NCBI GenBank assembly: GCA_050248595.1
Contig: JBFWSB010000296.1
Coordinates: 1 to 5,907 of the forward strand
Length of the DNA: 5,907 bases
Source of the DNA: JAGWAZ01 sp050248595
GTDB lineage: Bacteria > Bacteroidota > Ignavibacteria > OLB7
Direction: 5' to 3'
Position numbers and translations under genes: made by a program. This document shows, one piece after another, positions 1-5,136 of the stretch. Position 1 is the first letter of the stretch. Each line of letters begins with the position of its first letter. Below the pieces are notes generated by a model. That model had not been told where the DNA came from and made no database searches. It worked only from the letters and a program-made list of their open reading frames with translations.

Positions 1-79
1 AGATATATCGCGTTCAGAAATGTTTTCCGCAACGATTGCGCTACAACGATGAGACCTAAAGACCTATTACCAGTAGAGA

Positions 80-841
80 TTACTCCCCTACCACCATCTG
101 CCGGTAGACTTTGTCGGCTTCGGCAAGTTGGTCCGGTGTATTAATCCCTTGAATCTCATCGAACTGCTCGGAGCAGTAGGCGGACACTCCTTTCCCTTCG
201 TTGAGGAGAATTGAGATAACGTCCGGAAGATAGTATTCTCCCTGCACGTTGTTATTGCGGACTTGTGGAAGTGCTCGAAGCAGGTCAGGTGACCGGAAGA
301 TATAGACACCTGCATTGATCTCCTTCACCTCACGCTCCTCATCGGTGGCATCTTTGTGCTCAACAACTCGCGCAACCGAACCATCGTCACCCCGCACAAC
401 CCGTCCGTAGCCAGTTGGATCGGGGGCAAGCACGGTCAGCAGAGTGCAGGCAGCCTCTTCATCCCGGTGGAGCTGAATTAACCGCTTCAGCGTCTCTCCA
501 CTCAGGAGCGGAACATCGCCTGAGAGAACTAACGTATCTCCTAAAAATCCTTCCAACTTCGGGGCAGCTTGCATCACGGCGTGGGCAGTTCCGAGTTGTT
601 CTCTCTGCTCCACAAAATCGATTGCCCTATCGGGGAACTCCTCCTCAATCCAATTGCGAACCACCTCACCCTTATAGCCAACAATCAGAATTACCCGCTC
701 AGCTCCGCAATCGTGCGCACGATCAATAACGTGAGAAATCATTGGCCGGTCACCAATTGGGAACATCACCTTCGCCCGCTCCGGATCGTTCATCCTCGTC
801 CCCTTCCCCGCTGCCATTATCACCCCGACCAGATCAGACAT
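80..841 (-). CDS. Sugar nucleotidyltransferase, GlmU N-terminal-like (pyrophosphorylase domain only)
   Basis: Predicted cytoplasmic enzyme that transfers a nucleotidyl group from an NTP to a sugar 1-phosphate; the closest resemblance is the UDP-N-acetylglucosamine pyrophosphorylase half of GlmU. Seen in the 253 residues: the nucleotide-binding loop GVIMAAGKGTRM (6-17) with Lys24 after it, QLGTAHAV (82-89), the metal-binding LSGDVPLL (106-113, Asp109), GYGRVVR (144-150), VEHKDA (160-165), EINAGVYIF (174-182) and NVQGEYYLPDVI (198-209). The left-handed beta-helix acetyltransferase domain of full GlmU (about 450 residues) is absent, so acetylation would need another protein. ATG codons at 862, 847 and 841 are in frame. 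I chose 841 because AAGGAG lies 7 bases before it, whereas that site is only 1 base from the 847 codon. The start overlaps the end of panD by 8 bases, which suggests translational coupling. The family is well supported; the exact sugar is not known. Confidence 0.88.
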   Translation of the reverse strand: MSDLVGVIMAAGKGTRMNDPERAKVMFPIGDRPMISHVIDRAHDCGAERVILIVGYKGEVVRNWIEEEFPDRAIDFVEQREQLGTAHAVMQAAPKLEGFLGDTLVLSGDVPLLSGETLKRLIQLHRDEEAACTLLTVLAPDPTGYGRVVRGDDGSVARVVEHKDATDEEREVKEINAGVYIFRSPDLLRALPQVRNNNVQGEYYLPDVISILLNEGKGVSAYCSEQFDEIQGINTPDQLAEADKVYRQMVVGE

Positions 842-1226
842 ACTCATACTCCTTCCCGGCAACCTGCTCGTGAGTTACTTCTACAATCTTGTTGTTGCGG
901 TCAACCTGAACAACAGTAGGGCGATAGGTACGGGACTCTTCGTCGCTCATCATTGCGTATGTCATGATAATGATAAGATCCCCGGGGCTTCCCTTGCGGG
1001 CGGCGGCTCCGTTAAGACAGATAACTCCGCTACCTGGCTCGGCTGGAATCGCGTAGGTTTCGAGCCGCTCTCCGTTGGTGATGTTGACAACTGCGACCTT
1101 CTCGTACGGAAGTATGTTCGCCGCTTCTAACAGCGTTTGGTCGATGCTCAGACTCCCCTCATAGTTGAGGTCGGCTTGGGTTATTGTTGCCCGGTGAATC
1201 TTTGCCTTGAACATGAAGCGTTGCAT
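834..1226 (-). CDS. panD: Aspartate 1-decarboxylase, pyruvoyl-dependent proenzyme
   Basis: Decarboxylates L-aspartate to beta-alanine, the amine half of pantothenate, in the cytoplasm. The 130-residue product matches the usual family length of about 125-130. The self-cleavage site is intact: Gly24-Ser25 in YEGSLSID, where Ser25 would become the pyruvoyl group. Arg54 and Tyr58 (ERLETYA), needed for substrate binding and catalysis in the family, are present, as is the LNGAAARKGSPGD segment typical of PanD. The open frame runs upstream to 1403 and overlaps the panC end, but the extra 59 residues are low-complexity and unlike PanD. The ATG at 1226 has a strong AGGAG 6 bases before it and matches the family N-terminus. 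It lies 154 bases after panC and overlaps the next gene by 8 bases. PanD of this type needs proteolytic self-processing, in some bacteria helped by PanM/PanZ; no such gene is in the window. Confidence 0.97.
   Translation of the reverse strand: MQRFMFKAKIHRATITQADLNYEGSLSIDQTLLEAANILPYEKVAVVNITNGERLETYAIPAEPGSGVICLNGAAARKGSPGDLIIIMTYAMMSDEESRTYRPTVVQVDRNNKIVEVTHEQVAGKEYEYV
842..856 (-). promoter_or_regulatory. Ribosome binding site inside the panD 3' end
   Basis: On the minus strand GGAAGGAG (856-849) lies in the last codons of panD, 7 bases before the ATG at 841. This decides the start of the downstream nucleotidyltransferase and fits coupled translation after panD. The competing ATG at 847 is only 1 base from the motif. 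Confidence 0.65.
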
Positions 1227-1230
1227 TACA

Positions 1231-1240
1231 CTCTCCTGTA
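1231..1240 (-). promoter_or_regulatory. Strong ribosome binding site of panD
   Basis: The minus strand reads AGGAGAG (1237-1231), with AGGAG 6 bases before the ATG at 1226. It fixes the panD start 59 codons inside a longer open frame. It stands out because smpB, accD, arginase and panC have no clear Shine-Dalgarno sequence. Confidence 0.75.
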
Positions 1241-1284
1241 AAAAATCAATCCCGAAAACTATCGAGGGTGGTACAAAACGGGCT

Positions 1285-1341
1285 GAACTTAAGAAAGTTC
1301 CGGCTGACTGACGAGCCGAAGGGGTAAGGGATTGCAGCAAT
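1285..1341 (-). other. Cluster of short inverted repeats between panC and panD
   Basis: Three inverted repeats lie close together in the 154-base gap: GAACTT/AAGTTC with a 4-base loop (1285-1300), CGGCT/AGCCG with an 8-base loop (1301-1318), and the odd palindrome ATTGCAGCAAT (1331-1341). In transcript sense the GC stem is followed by GAACTTTCTT rather than a clean T run, so it is at best a poor intrinsic terminator. It could be a leader structure of panD or a processing site. The stems are seen directly; any role is inference. Confidence 0.35.
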
Positions 1342-1380
1342 AACAGGGCGTTGCAAACCGATGAGCTTGTAGGAGCGTGC

Positions 1381-2211
1381 TCAGCGGAGCCGCATGTTGT
1401 CAATCAATCTCGTCGTGCCGATATAACCGGCAAAAACAGCCAGTAATGGGGTGTTTTGATCTACTGGACTATCAAAAGTATCTGGGTCAACAATATCGAA
1501 GTAGTCCAAGCGGAACTCCGGCGAGATGGTTGCTCGCATCTCCTCCTCCACAAACTTTAGGTCTCCCCCTTCAGCTATCAGCTCTTTGGCTCGGTTCAGT
1601 GCTCGGTTGATTGTCAAGGCTTCTCTCCGATCACCCTCCGAAAGGTAAACGTTCCGAGAACTCATCGCCAAGCCGTCGGCCTCACGCAGAGTTGGAATCA
1701 ACCGGATTTTCGCACTCATATTCAAGTCGACAACCATCCGTTGTATCACCGCCACCTGTTGCGCATCTTTCTCCCCGAACGTCACAACGTGAGGCCGGAC
1801 GATGTTTAATAGTTTGCAGACAATCGTGGCAACTCCTCGGAAATGGGATGGCCGAAACGACCCCTCGTACCGAGAGGTGATTCCCTCAACCGACACGTAG
1901 GTTGAGTAACCGGAAGGATACATCTGTAAGTCGGTCGGATAGAAGAGAATATCGCACCCGGCATCACGAAGCTTTGCTCCATCCCCTTCAAGGTCTCGAG
2001 GATACTTCTCAAAATCTTCACCCGGAGCAAACTGTGATGGGTTAACGTAGACCGAGGCAACAACTATATCAACATCCAACCGCAAACTTCTGATGTGAGC
2101 AAGATGTCCCTCGTGTAGTGCCCCCATCGTCGGCGTAAATCCAATCTGAAGGTTACTCTCCACTCCGTTTCGCCAATCCTGAAACTCTTCAATTGTCTTA
2201 AGTATTTGCAT
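1381..2211 (-). CDS. panC: Pantothenate synthetase (pantoate–beta-alanine ligase)
   Basis: Joins D-pantoate and beta-alanine with ATP, through a pantoyl-adenylate intermediate, to make pantothenate, the precursor of coenzyme A. The 276 residues agree with the usual length of about 280. Class I synthetase-like motifs are complete: PTMGALHEGH (27-36, the HIGH-type ATP site), SVYVNPSQF (53-61, pantoate binding), FRGVATIVCKL (124-134), FGEKDAQQ (145-152) and DGLAMSSRN (179-187, the KMSKS equivalent). The C-terminal dimer/lid domain ends in TRLIDNMRL, as expected. The ATG at 2211 starts just before the conserved fold, but no clear Shine-Dalgarno sequence precedes it; the upstream bases are a GAGTT-type repeat array. 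Its product partner panD follows 154 bases downstream, so beta-alanine supply and use are neighbouring steps. panB (ketopantoate hydroxymethyltransferase) is not in the window. Confidence 0.97.
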   Translation of the reverse strand: MQILKTIEEFQDWRNGVESNLQIGFTPTMGALHEGHLAHIRSLRLDVDIVVASVYVNPSQFAPGEDFEKYPRDLEGDGAKLRDAGCDILFYPTDLQMYPSGYSTYVSVEGITSRYEGSFRPSHFRGVATIVCKLLNIVRPHVVTFGEKDAQQVAVIQRMVVDLNMSAKIRLIPTLREADGLAMSSRNVYLSEGDRREALTINRALNRAKELIAEGGDLKFVEEEMRATISPEFRLDYFDIVDPDTFDSPVDQNTPLLAVFAGYIGTTRLIDNMRLR

Positions 2212-2290
2212 TGAGTTCTTTGAGTTGAGAGTTCGTAGAGTTTATAGAGTGGGAAGTGATTGAGTGTATGAGTGGGTGAGTGTATGAGTT
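2212..2290. repeat. Degenerate GAGTT-type repeat array upstream of panC
   Basis: The plus strand is a run of 6-9 base units beginning GAGT or GTG: GAGTTCTTT, GAGTTGA, GAGTTCGTA, GAGTTTATA, GAGTGGGAA and so on. It includes an exact 13-base direct repeat TGAGTGTATGAGT at 2261-2273 and 2277-2289. The array fills the space right up to the panC start codon. Related units occur in inverted orientation at 3363-3390, on the other side of the arginase gene. The composition is simple, so slipped-strand expansion is a likely origin. Confidence 0.6.
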
Positions 2291-2317
2291 CAGATGTGAA
2301 ACATGCACCTGACCCCC
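2288..2317. repeat. Imperfect bulged hairpin, REP-like
   Basis: The plus strand has GTTCAG then ATGT-GAA-ACAT, a four-base bulge GCAC, then CTGACC. Ten base pairs form with one mismatch (T opposite C) and one bulge, followed by a C run (2313-2317). On the minus strand it reads GGGGGTCAGGTGCATG..., which I recall as similar to solo repeats linked to REP-associated (Y1) transposases, ending in GGGGTCAGGT. No transposase lies nearby. The hairpin is seen; the family link is from memory and uncertain. Confidence 0.35.
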
Positions 2318-2358
2318 TTCAATCTCTTTGTTGCTGTACTCCGAACAATCTCTAATCT

Positions 2359-3282
2359 CTACAAAATTCTTTTTCCCATTGCTGAGGCCACGAGTTCGGC
2401 AGCGAAGAGGGCACTCTGGTTTTTTGTGTCGAGAATTGGATTGACTTCGGCAACTTCAAGCGAGCTAAGTGCTCCACGTTCTGCTATAATTTCCATTGCG
2501 AGGTGAGCTTCGCGATATGTGAGGCCACCGGGAACAGGGGTTCCAACACCGGGAACAATCGTTGGGTCGACACTGTCGAGATCGAAGCTGACGTGGATGT
2601 GATCCACACGGTTGCGCAGATATTCGATTGACTCCTCAACAACCTGATCGATCCGGAGCTTATCTACCTGGGTCATCGTGTAGGTTTTGATATTCTTCTC
2701 GCGGATGATCTGCTTTTCACCCAGATCAACCGAACGCAAGCCGATCATCACAATGTTCTCTGGCTCCAGCTTCCTGAACTCACCACCAACATTTGTCAGC
2801 TCTGGAACACCAACGCCAATTGAAACCGCAACTGGCATTCCGTGGATATTCCCGGTTGGAGATGTGTCCCCGGTGTTGATATCGGAGTGTGCGTCAATCC
2901 ATATCACGCCGAGCCGCTTCCCCTGCTCTCGACAGTGTCCGGCAACACCTGCAATCGTCCCAATCGACATCGAGTGATCTCCACCGAGCACAAGAGGGAA
3001 GCCCCCCTCATCCAACACTCGCTTTACATTCTTAGCGAGGTTATCACACGAATCGGCAATCTGCCCGAGGTACTTCAACTTTGGATTTTCAAGCGTCAGT
3101 ACCTCTTGTCTGCTCACCGAAACATCCCCCTCATCGTGCACTTCGTAGCCGAGTCGCCGAATACGATTGTCGATTTCAGCAATGCGAAGGGCTGATGGCC
3201 CCATATCAACGCCTCTGCGATCAGCTCCGAGATCCATCGGAAAGCCAATGATGTGAACAGGTGGACGATCAGGAGTATTCAT
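2359..3282 (-). CDS. rocF: Arginase
   Basis: Hydrolyses L-arginine to L-ornithine and urea with a two-manganese centre in the cytoplasm. The 307 residues match bacterial arginases (about 300). Visible ligands: His103 in GGDHSMSIGT (100-109); Asp130, His132 and Asp134 in IDAHSDIN (129-136); Asp234 and Asp236 in SFDLDSVDP (232-240). Substrate-side features are SPTGNIHGMP (141-150, with His147) and Glu279 in VAEVNP. The opening FPMDLGADRRGVDMGPSA and the TGN.HGMP segment favour arginase over agmatinase or formimidoylglutamase. The frame is open to an ATG at 3348, but the extra 22 residues match no family N-terminus; the ATG at 3282 does, although neither start has a clear ribosome binding site. 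Gaps of 98 bases to accD and 147 bases to panC, both holding related GAGTT repeats, suggest it is not tightly joined to its neighbours. No arginine transporter, urease or ornithine aminotransferase is visible, so catabolic versus ornithine/polyamine use cannot be decided. Confidence 0.96.
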   Translation of the reverse strand: MNTPDRPPVHIIGFPMDLGADRRGVDMGPSALRIAEIDNRIRRLGYEVHDEGDVSVSRQEVLTLENPKLKYLGQIADSCDNLAKNVKRVLDEGGFPLVLGGDHSMSIGTIAGVAGHCREQGKRLGVIWIDAHSDINTGDTSPTGNIHGMPVAVSIGVGVPELTNVGGEFRKLEPENIVMIGLRSVDLGEKQIIREKNIKTYTMTQVDKLRIDQVVEESIEYLRNRVDHIHVSFDLDSVDPTIVPGVGTPVPGGLTYREAHLAMEIIAERGALSSLEVAEVNPILDTKNQSALFAAELVASAMGKRIL

Positions 3283-3344
3283 ACAGACAGGATTTGTGAT
3301 AGAATAACGTGTTCTTCTCAGGCGAATAATTTCTGGAGAGAGTA

Positions 3345-3390
3345 TCAACCCTCAACTCTTCTCTCTATAAACTCTCAACTCTACGAACTC
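3345..3390. repeat. GAGTT-module repeat upstream of the arginase gene
   Basis: The minus strand reads the modules GAGTTCGTA, GAGTTGA and GAGTTTATAGAG (3390-3363), then looser GAGTTGAGGGTTGA units down to about 3345. The same three modules occur on the plus strand at 2222-2249 in the order GAGTTGA, GAGTTCGTA, GAGTTTATAGAG. The copy here includes the last codons and the TAG stop of accD (3381-3383), so accD ends inside the repeat. Confidence 0.6.
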
Positions 3391-4226
3391 GAACCAAGCA
3401 ACGATAGGATTCTCGACAGTGTCTCCTTCAACTCTTTTCGGTGAACGATGTGGTCGACGAAACCGTGATCTTGCAAGAACTCTGAGCGTTGGAACCCATC
3501 GGGCAAACGCTTCTTAATTGTCTGCTCGATAACGCGAGGTCCGGCGAACCCAATTAGTGCTCCCGGTTCCGCTAAAGTAATGTCGGCAACCATTCCGAAC
3601 GAAGCGGTGACCCCACCCGTTGTTGGGTGTGTTAAAATTGTGATGTAGGGAATTTTTTCCTCAGCCAACTGCGCTAAGGCAACGGAAGTCTTCGCCATTT
3701 GCATCAGCGAAATTGCCGACTCCATCATGCGCGCACCACCACTCGCGGTAATAACAACCAGCGGAATCCGCTCCTTCCGCGCTCGGTCGGCTGCGCGGGT
3801 TATCTTTTCTCCAACCACCGACCCCATCGATCCCCCAACAAAGCTAAAGTCCATCGCGGCAAGCGAGATGCGCCTCCCCTTTACATCCCCAGTCCCTATT
3901 CGAATAGCGTCGTTCAGTCCAGTCTTTCTTCTGGCACGCTCCAGTTTCTCCGTGTAGGGTTGTTCATCCACAAAATCCAGCGGATCAACAGAGATCATCT
4001 CGCCATCAGTCTCCACCCACGTTCCCTCATCAATCAGAAACTCGATGTATTGCTCCGAACCTATCCGCGCATGTTTCCCACACTCTGGACATGTGTAGAG
4101 ATTCTCCTCGAGTTCACGCTTGTAGATGATATACCCACAGCCAGAGCACTTCAAAAAGAGTCCGTCTGGAATCTCTCTCTGCTGCTGATCCTCGATGTTC
4201 TTCTTCGTTCTATTCCACCAAGCCAT
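3381..4226 (-). CDS. accD: Acetyl-CoA carboxylase carboxyltransferase subunit beta
   Basis: With AccA it forms the carboxyltransferase of acetyl-CoA carboxylase, moving the carboxyl group from biotin (on AccB) to acetyl-CoA to give malonyl-CoA, the first committed step of fatty-acid synthesis. The 281-residue product has the four-cysteine zinc ribbon of bacterial AccD: Cys27 and Cys30 (KCSGCGY), Cys46 and Cys49 (TCPECGKHARI). The crotonase-fold core follows: MDFSFVGGSMGSVVGEKI (125-142), ITASGGARMMES (159-170), HPTTGGVTASFG (200-211) and EPGALIGFAGPRVIEQT (220-236). The MAWW start resembles AccD of Bacteroidota and relatives, supporting ATG 4226, although only AT-rich sequence and no Shine-Dalgarno site precede it. 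SGGARMMES, where most relatives have SGGARMQEG, is a mild variation outside the oxyanion glycines. The last codons lie in a repeat, so the C-terminal tail may be recently altered. accA is not in the window. Confidence 0.97.
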   Translation of the reverse strand: MAWWNRTKKNIEDQQQREIPDGLFLKCSGCGYIIYKRELEENLYTCPECGKHARIGSEQYIEFLIDEGTWVETDGEMISVDPLDFVDEQPYTEKLERARRKTGLNDAIRIGTGDVKGRRISLAAMDFSFVGGSMGSVVGEKITRAADRARKERIPLVVITASGGARMMESAISLMQMAKTSVALAQLAEEKIPYITILTHPTTGGVTASFGMVADITLAEPGALIGFAGPRVIEQTIKKRLPDGFQRSEFLQDHGFVDHIVHRKELKETLSRILSLLGSSS

Positions 4227-4233
4227 TGTTCAA

Positions 4234-4257
4234 TTCAAAATTAAAAGTTCAAAATTA
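4234..4257. repeat. AT-rich 10-base direct repeat before accD
   Basis: TTCAAAATTA occurs at 4234-4243 and 4248-4257, 14 bases apart, ending 8 bases from the accD start codon. In transcript sense each copy reads TAATTTTG, which fits the TAnnTTTG -7 element known for Bacteroidota promoters. A TTTG lies at 4261-4258, 14 bases before the second copy, which is closer than the usual spacing. A promoter here would leave almost no leader. It may simply be a dispersed AT-rich repeat. Confidence 0.4.
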
Positions 4258-4322
4258 CAAAGGGGGAGAGTCCAGAACCCTGGTTGACCTGTTGCCCGAA
4301 CCAAAGGGACTGCTCGTTAGTG

Positions 4323-4781
4323 CTACGCCGTGAGTCGTTGGATTTTACGCTGAACTTCTCGCTCTTTGATCGAGTGACGTTTGTCGTACAATCTCTTTCC
4401 GCGTCCCAGACCCACCTCGATTTTCAATCGTCGTCCCTTAAAATATGCAGCCAACGGAATCAGTGTCAGTCCCTTCTCGGCAGCCCGTTTGCTCAGCTTC
4501 ACGATCTCTCGTCTGTGCAACAGTAGCTTCCGGGAACGCATCGGATCGTGGTTGTTGATGTTGCCGTGATCGTACGGACTAATCCGACACCCCTCCAACC
4601 ACAACTCCCCATTGCGTGGAACAACGTAAGCTTCTTGAAGAGAGATATGCCCTTGGCGAACAGACTTCACCTCAGTCCCGTGCAGCATAATTCCCCCCTC
4701 TACTTTTTCAAGAATCTCATACTCGTGTCGTGCCTTCCTATTTACAGCAACCGACGTTATGATCTTTTCTTTCTGATCCAT
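4323..4781 (-). CDS. smpB: SsrA-binding protein (tmRNA partner)
   Basis: Binds tmRNA (SsrA) and brings it to ribosomes stalled on broken messages, so that the nascent chain is tagged for degradation and the ribosome is released. The 152 residues match the family (about 150-160). Seen in order: NRKARHEYEILEKVEGGI (14-31), the tmRNA-binding GTEVKSVRQG (35-44), DPMRSRKLLLHRREI (79-93), and the C-terminal LGRGKRLYDKRHSIKERE (125-142), the basic tail that enters the mRNA channel of the decoding centre. The ATG at 4781 gives the expected N-terminus; the nearby upstream sequence has only a weak GGTTGA. The gene stands alone: 355 bases from the gene before it and 96 from accD. No ssrA RNA gene was seen in either gap. 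Confidence 0.97.
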   Translation of the reverse strand: MDQKEKIITSVAVNRKARHEYEILEKVEGGIMLHGTEVKSVRQGHISLQEAYVVPRNGELWLEGCRISPYDHGNINNHDPMRSRKLLLHRREIVKLSKRAAEKGLTLIPLAAYFKGRRLKIEVGLGRGKRLYDKRHSIKEREVQRKIQRLTA

Positions 4782-4862
4782 AGTGATCGTTCAACCAAAC
4801 AACTGTTTCTCTTCCTTCAACTTCGGAAGATAGGAAGGAAGGGGAAAGTAAAAGGTGTGAAG

Positions 4863-4900
4863 TTGGAAGTAGTATATACCAAGGTATTCCAAATTTTGGA
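4863..4900. promoter_or_regulatory. Nested AT-rich palindromes upstream of smpB
   Basis: Three inverted repeats overlap here: TTGGAA (4863-4868) with TTCCAA (4887-4892); ATACC-AA-GGTAT (4876-4887); and TCCAAA-T-TTTGGA (4888-4900). They lie about 80-120 bases before the smpB start and include TATACT, a possible -10 element. This could be an operator or promoter zone. The symmetry is seen; the role is a guess. Confidence 0.3.
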
Positions 4901-4934
4901 GTCGGAACTGTATATGGCTCGGGTGGTAAGGCTG

Positions 4935-4956
4935 AAAAACCGCCATGAACATCGGC
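4935..4956 (-). terminator. Possible weak intrinsic terminator of the OsmC fusion gene
   Basis: In transcript sense GCC-(G bulge)-AT pairs with ATGGC around a GTTC loop (4956-4942), followed by GG and five T residues (4939-4935). The stem is short, with one bulge, and lies about 180 bases after the OsmC stop codon, so it is a marginal candidate. Confidence 0.28.
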
Positions 4957-4996
4957 TGCTGTAGAGCAATAACGCATCCCTCTATCACACCTGCAA

Positions 4997-5033
4997 GACT
5001 CTTCACTCCGCTTCGCTACATTCAGAGTGACAG
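4997..5033. repeat. Dispersed intergenic repeat unit (TGTCA-CTCTGA... type)
   Basis: On the minus strand the unit begins CTGTCACTCTGAATGTAGCG and ends AAGCGGAGTGAAGAGTC. I recognise the pattern as the 'GTCATTCTGAGCGAAGCGAAGAATCT' type repeat found many times between genes in diverse bacterial genomes. There it often occurs as an inverted pair; here only one arm is clear, with a possible decayed partner in the bases down to about 4940. The family call rests on memory of the pattern, not on a search. Confidence 0.6.
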
Positions 5034-5136
5034 AACTGAATCGAAGGTAAGAGCCGACTTCTTCTGGTTGCACTCGGATGACTTTATCAATAAGAGACTG
5101 GAGCCTTACAACGATCTCTCCCTTCCCCTTTTGAAT

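Larger units (their letters stand above)
4782..5136. other. Intergenic region between the OsmC fusion gene and smpB
   Basis: This 355-base stretch has no convincing gene. Open frames of 71-111 codons cross it on the minus strand, but they run through the repeat at 4997-5033, have no family resemblance that I recognise, and start without a ribosome binding site. It contains the repeat unit, a possible terminator (4935-4956), the palindromic AT-rich cluster (4863-4900), and a purine-rich stretch at 4818-4870. The smpB promoter should lie here; TATACT at 4876-4871 on the minus strand is a possible -10 element, but no fitting -35 was found. Confidence 0.6.

Noticed and set aside
28..40. Hairpin CGCAA-CGA-TTGCG as terminator of the nucleotidyltransferase gene
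   Set aside because: The stem is only 5 base pairs, and in transcript sense it is followed by GAAAACA rather than a T run.
1249..1280. Bacteroidota-type promoter (TTTG ... TAGTTTTC) for panD
   Set aside because: The spacing between the two elements is only about 12 bases, well below the usual range, and the last base of the -7 element does not match.
1227..1403. Longer panD with 59 extra N-terminal residues
   Set aside because: The extension is unlike PanD, overlaps panC, and the strong AGGAG before 1226 fixes the shorter start.
3283..3348. Longer arginase starting at 3348
   Set aside because: The extra 22 residues have no match to the family N-terminus, which begins at the ATG at 3282.
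3699..4244. Plus-strand open frame of 181 codons opposite accD
   Set aside because: It is the complement of a clear accD gene, with composition expected of a shadow frame and no domain.
4272..4283. Hairpin CCAG-AACC-CTGG as smpB terminator
   Set aside because: It has only four base pairs and no T tract on the minus strand.
4738..5073. Small minus-strand proteins of 71-111 residues between the OsmC gene and smpB
   Set aside because: They run through a dispersed repeat, overlap each other or smpB, have no ribosome binding site and show no recognisable domain.
4782..5136. tmRNA gene next to smpB
   Set aside because: No tRNA-like acceptor or T-loop (GGTTCGAnTCC) and no tag-coding frame is visible in the gap.
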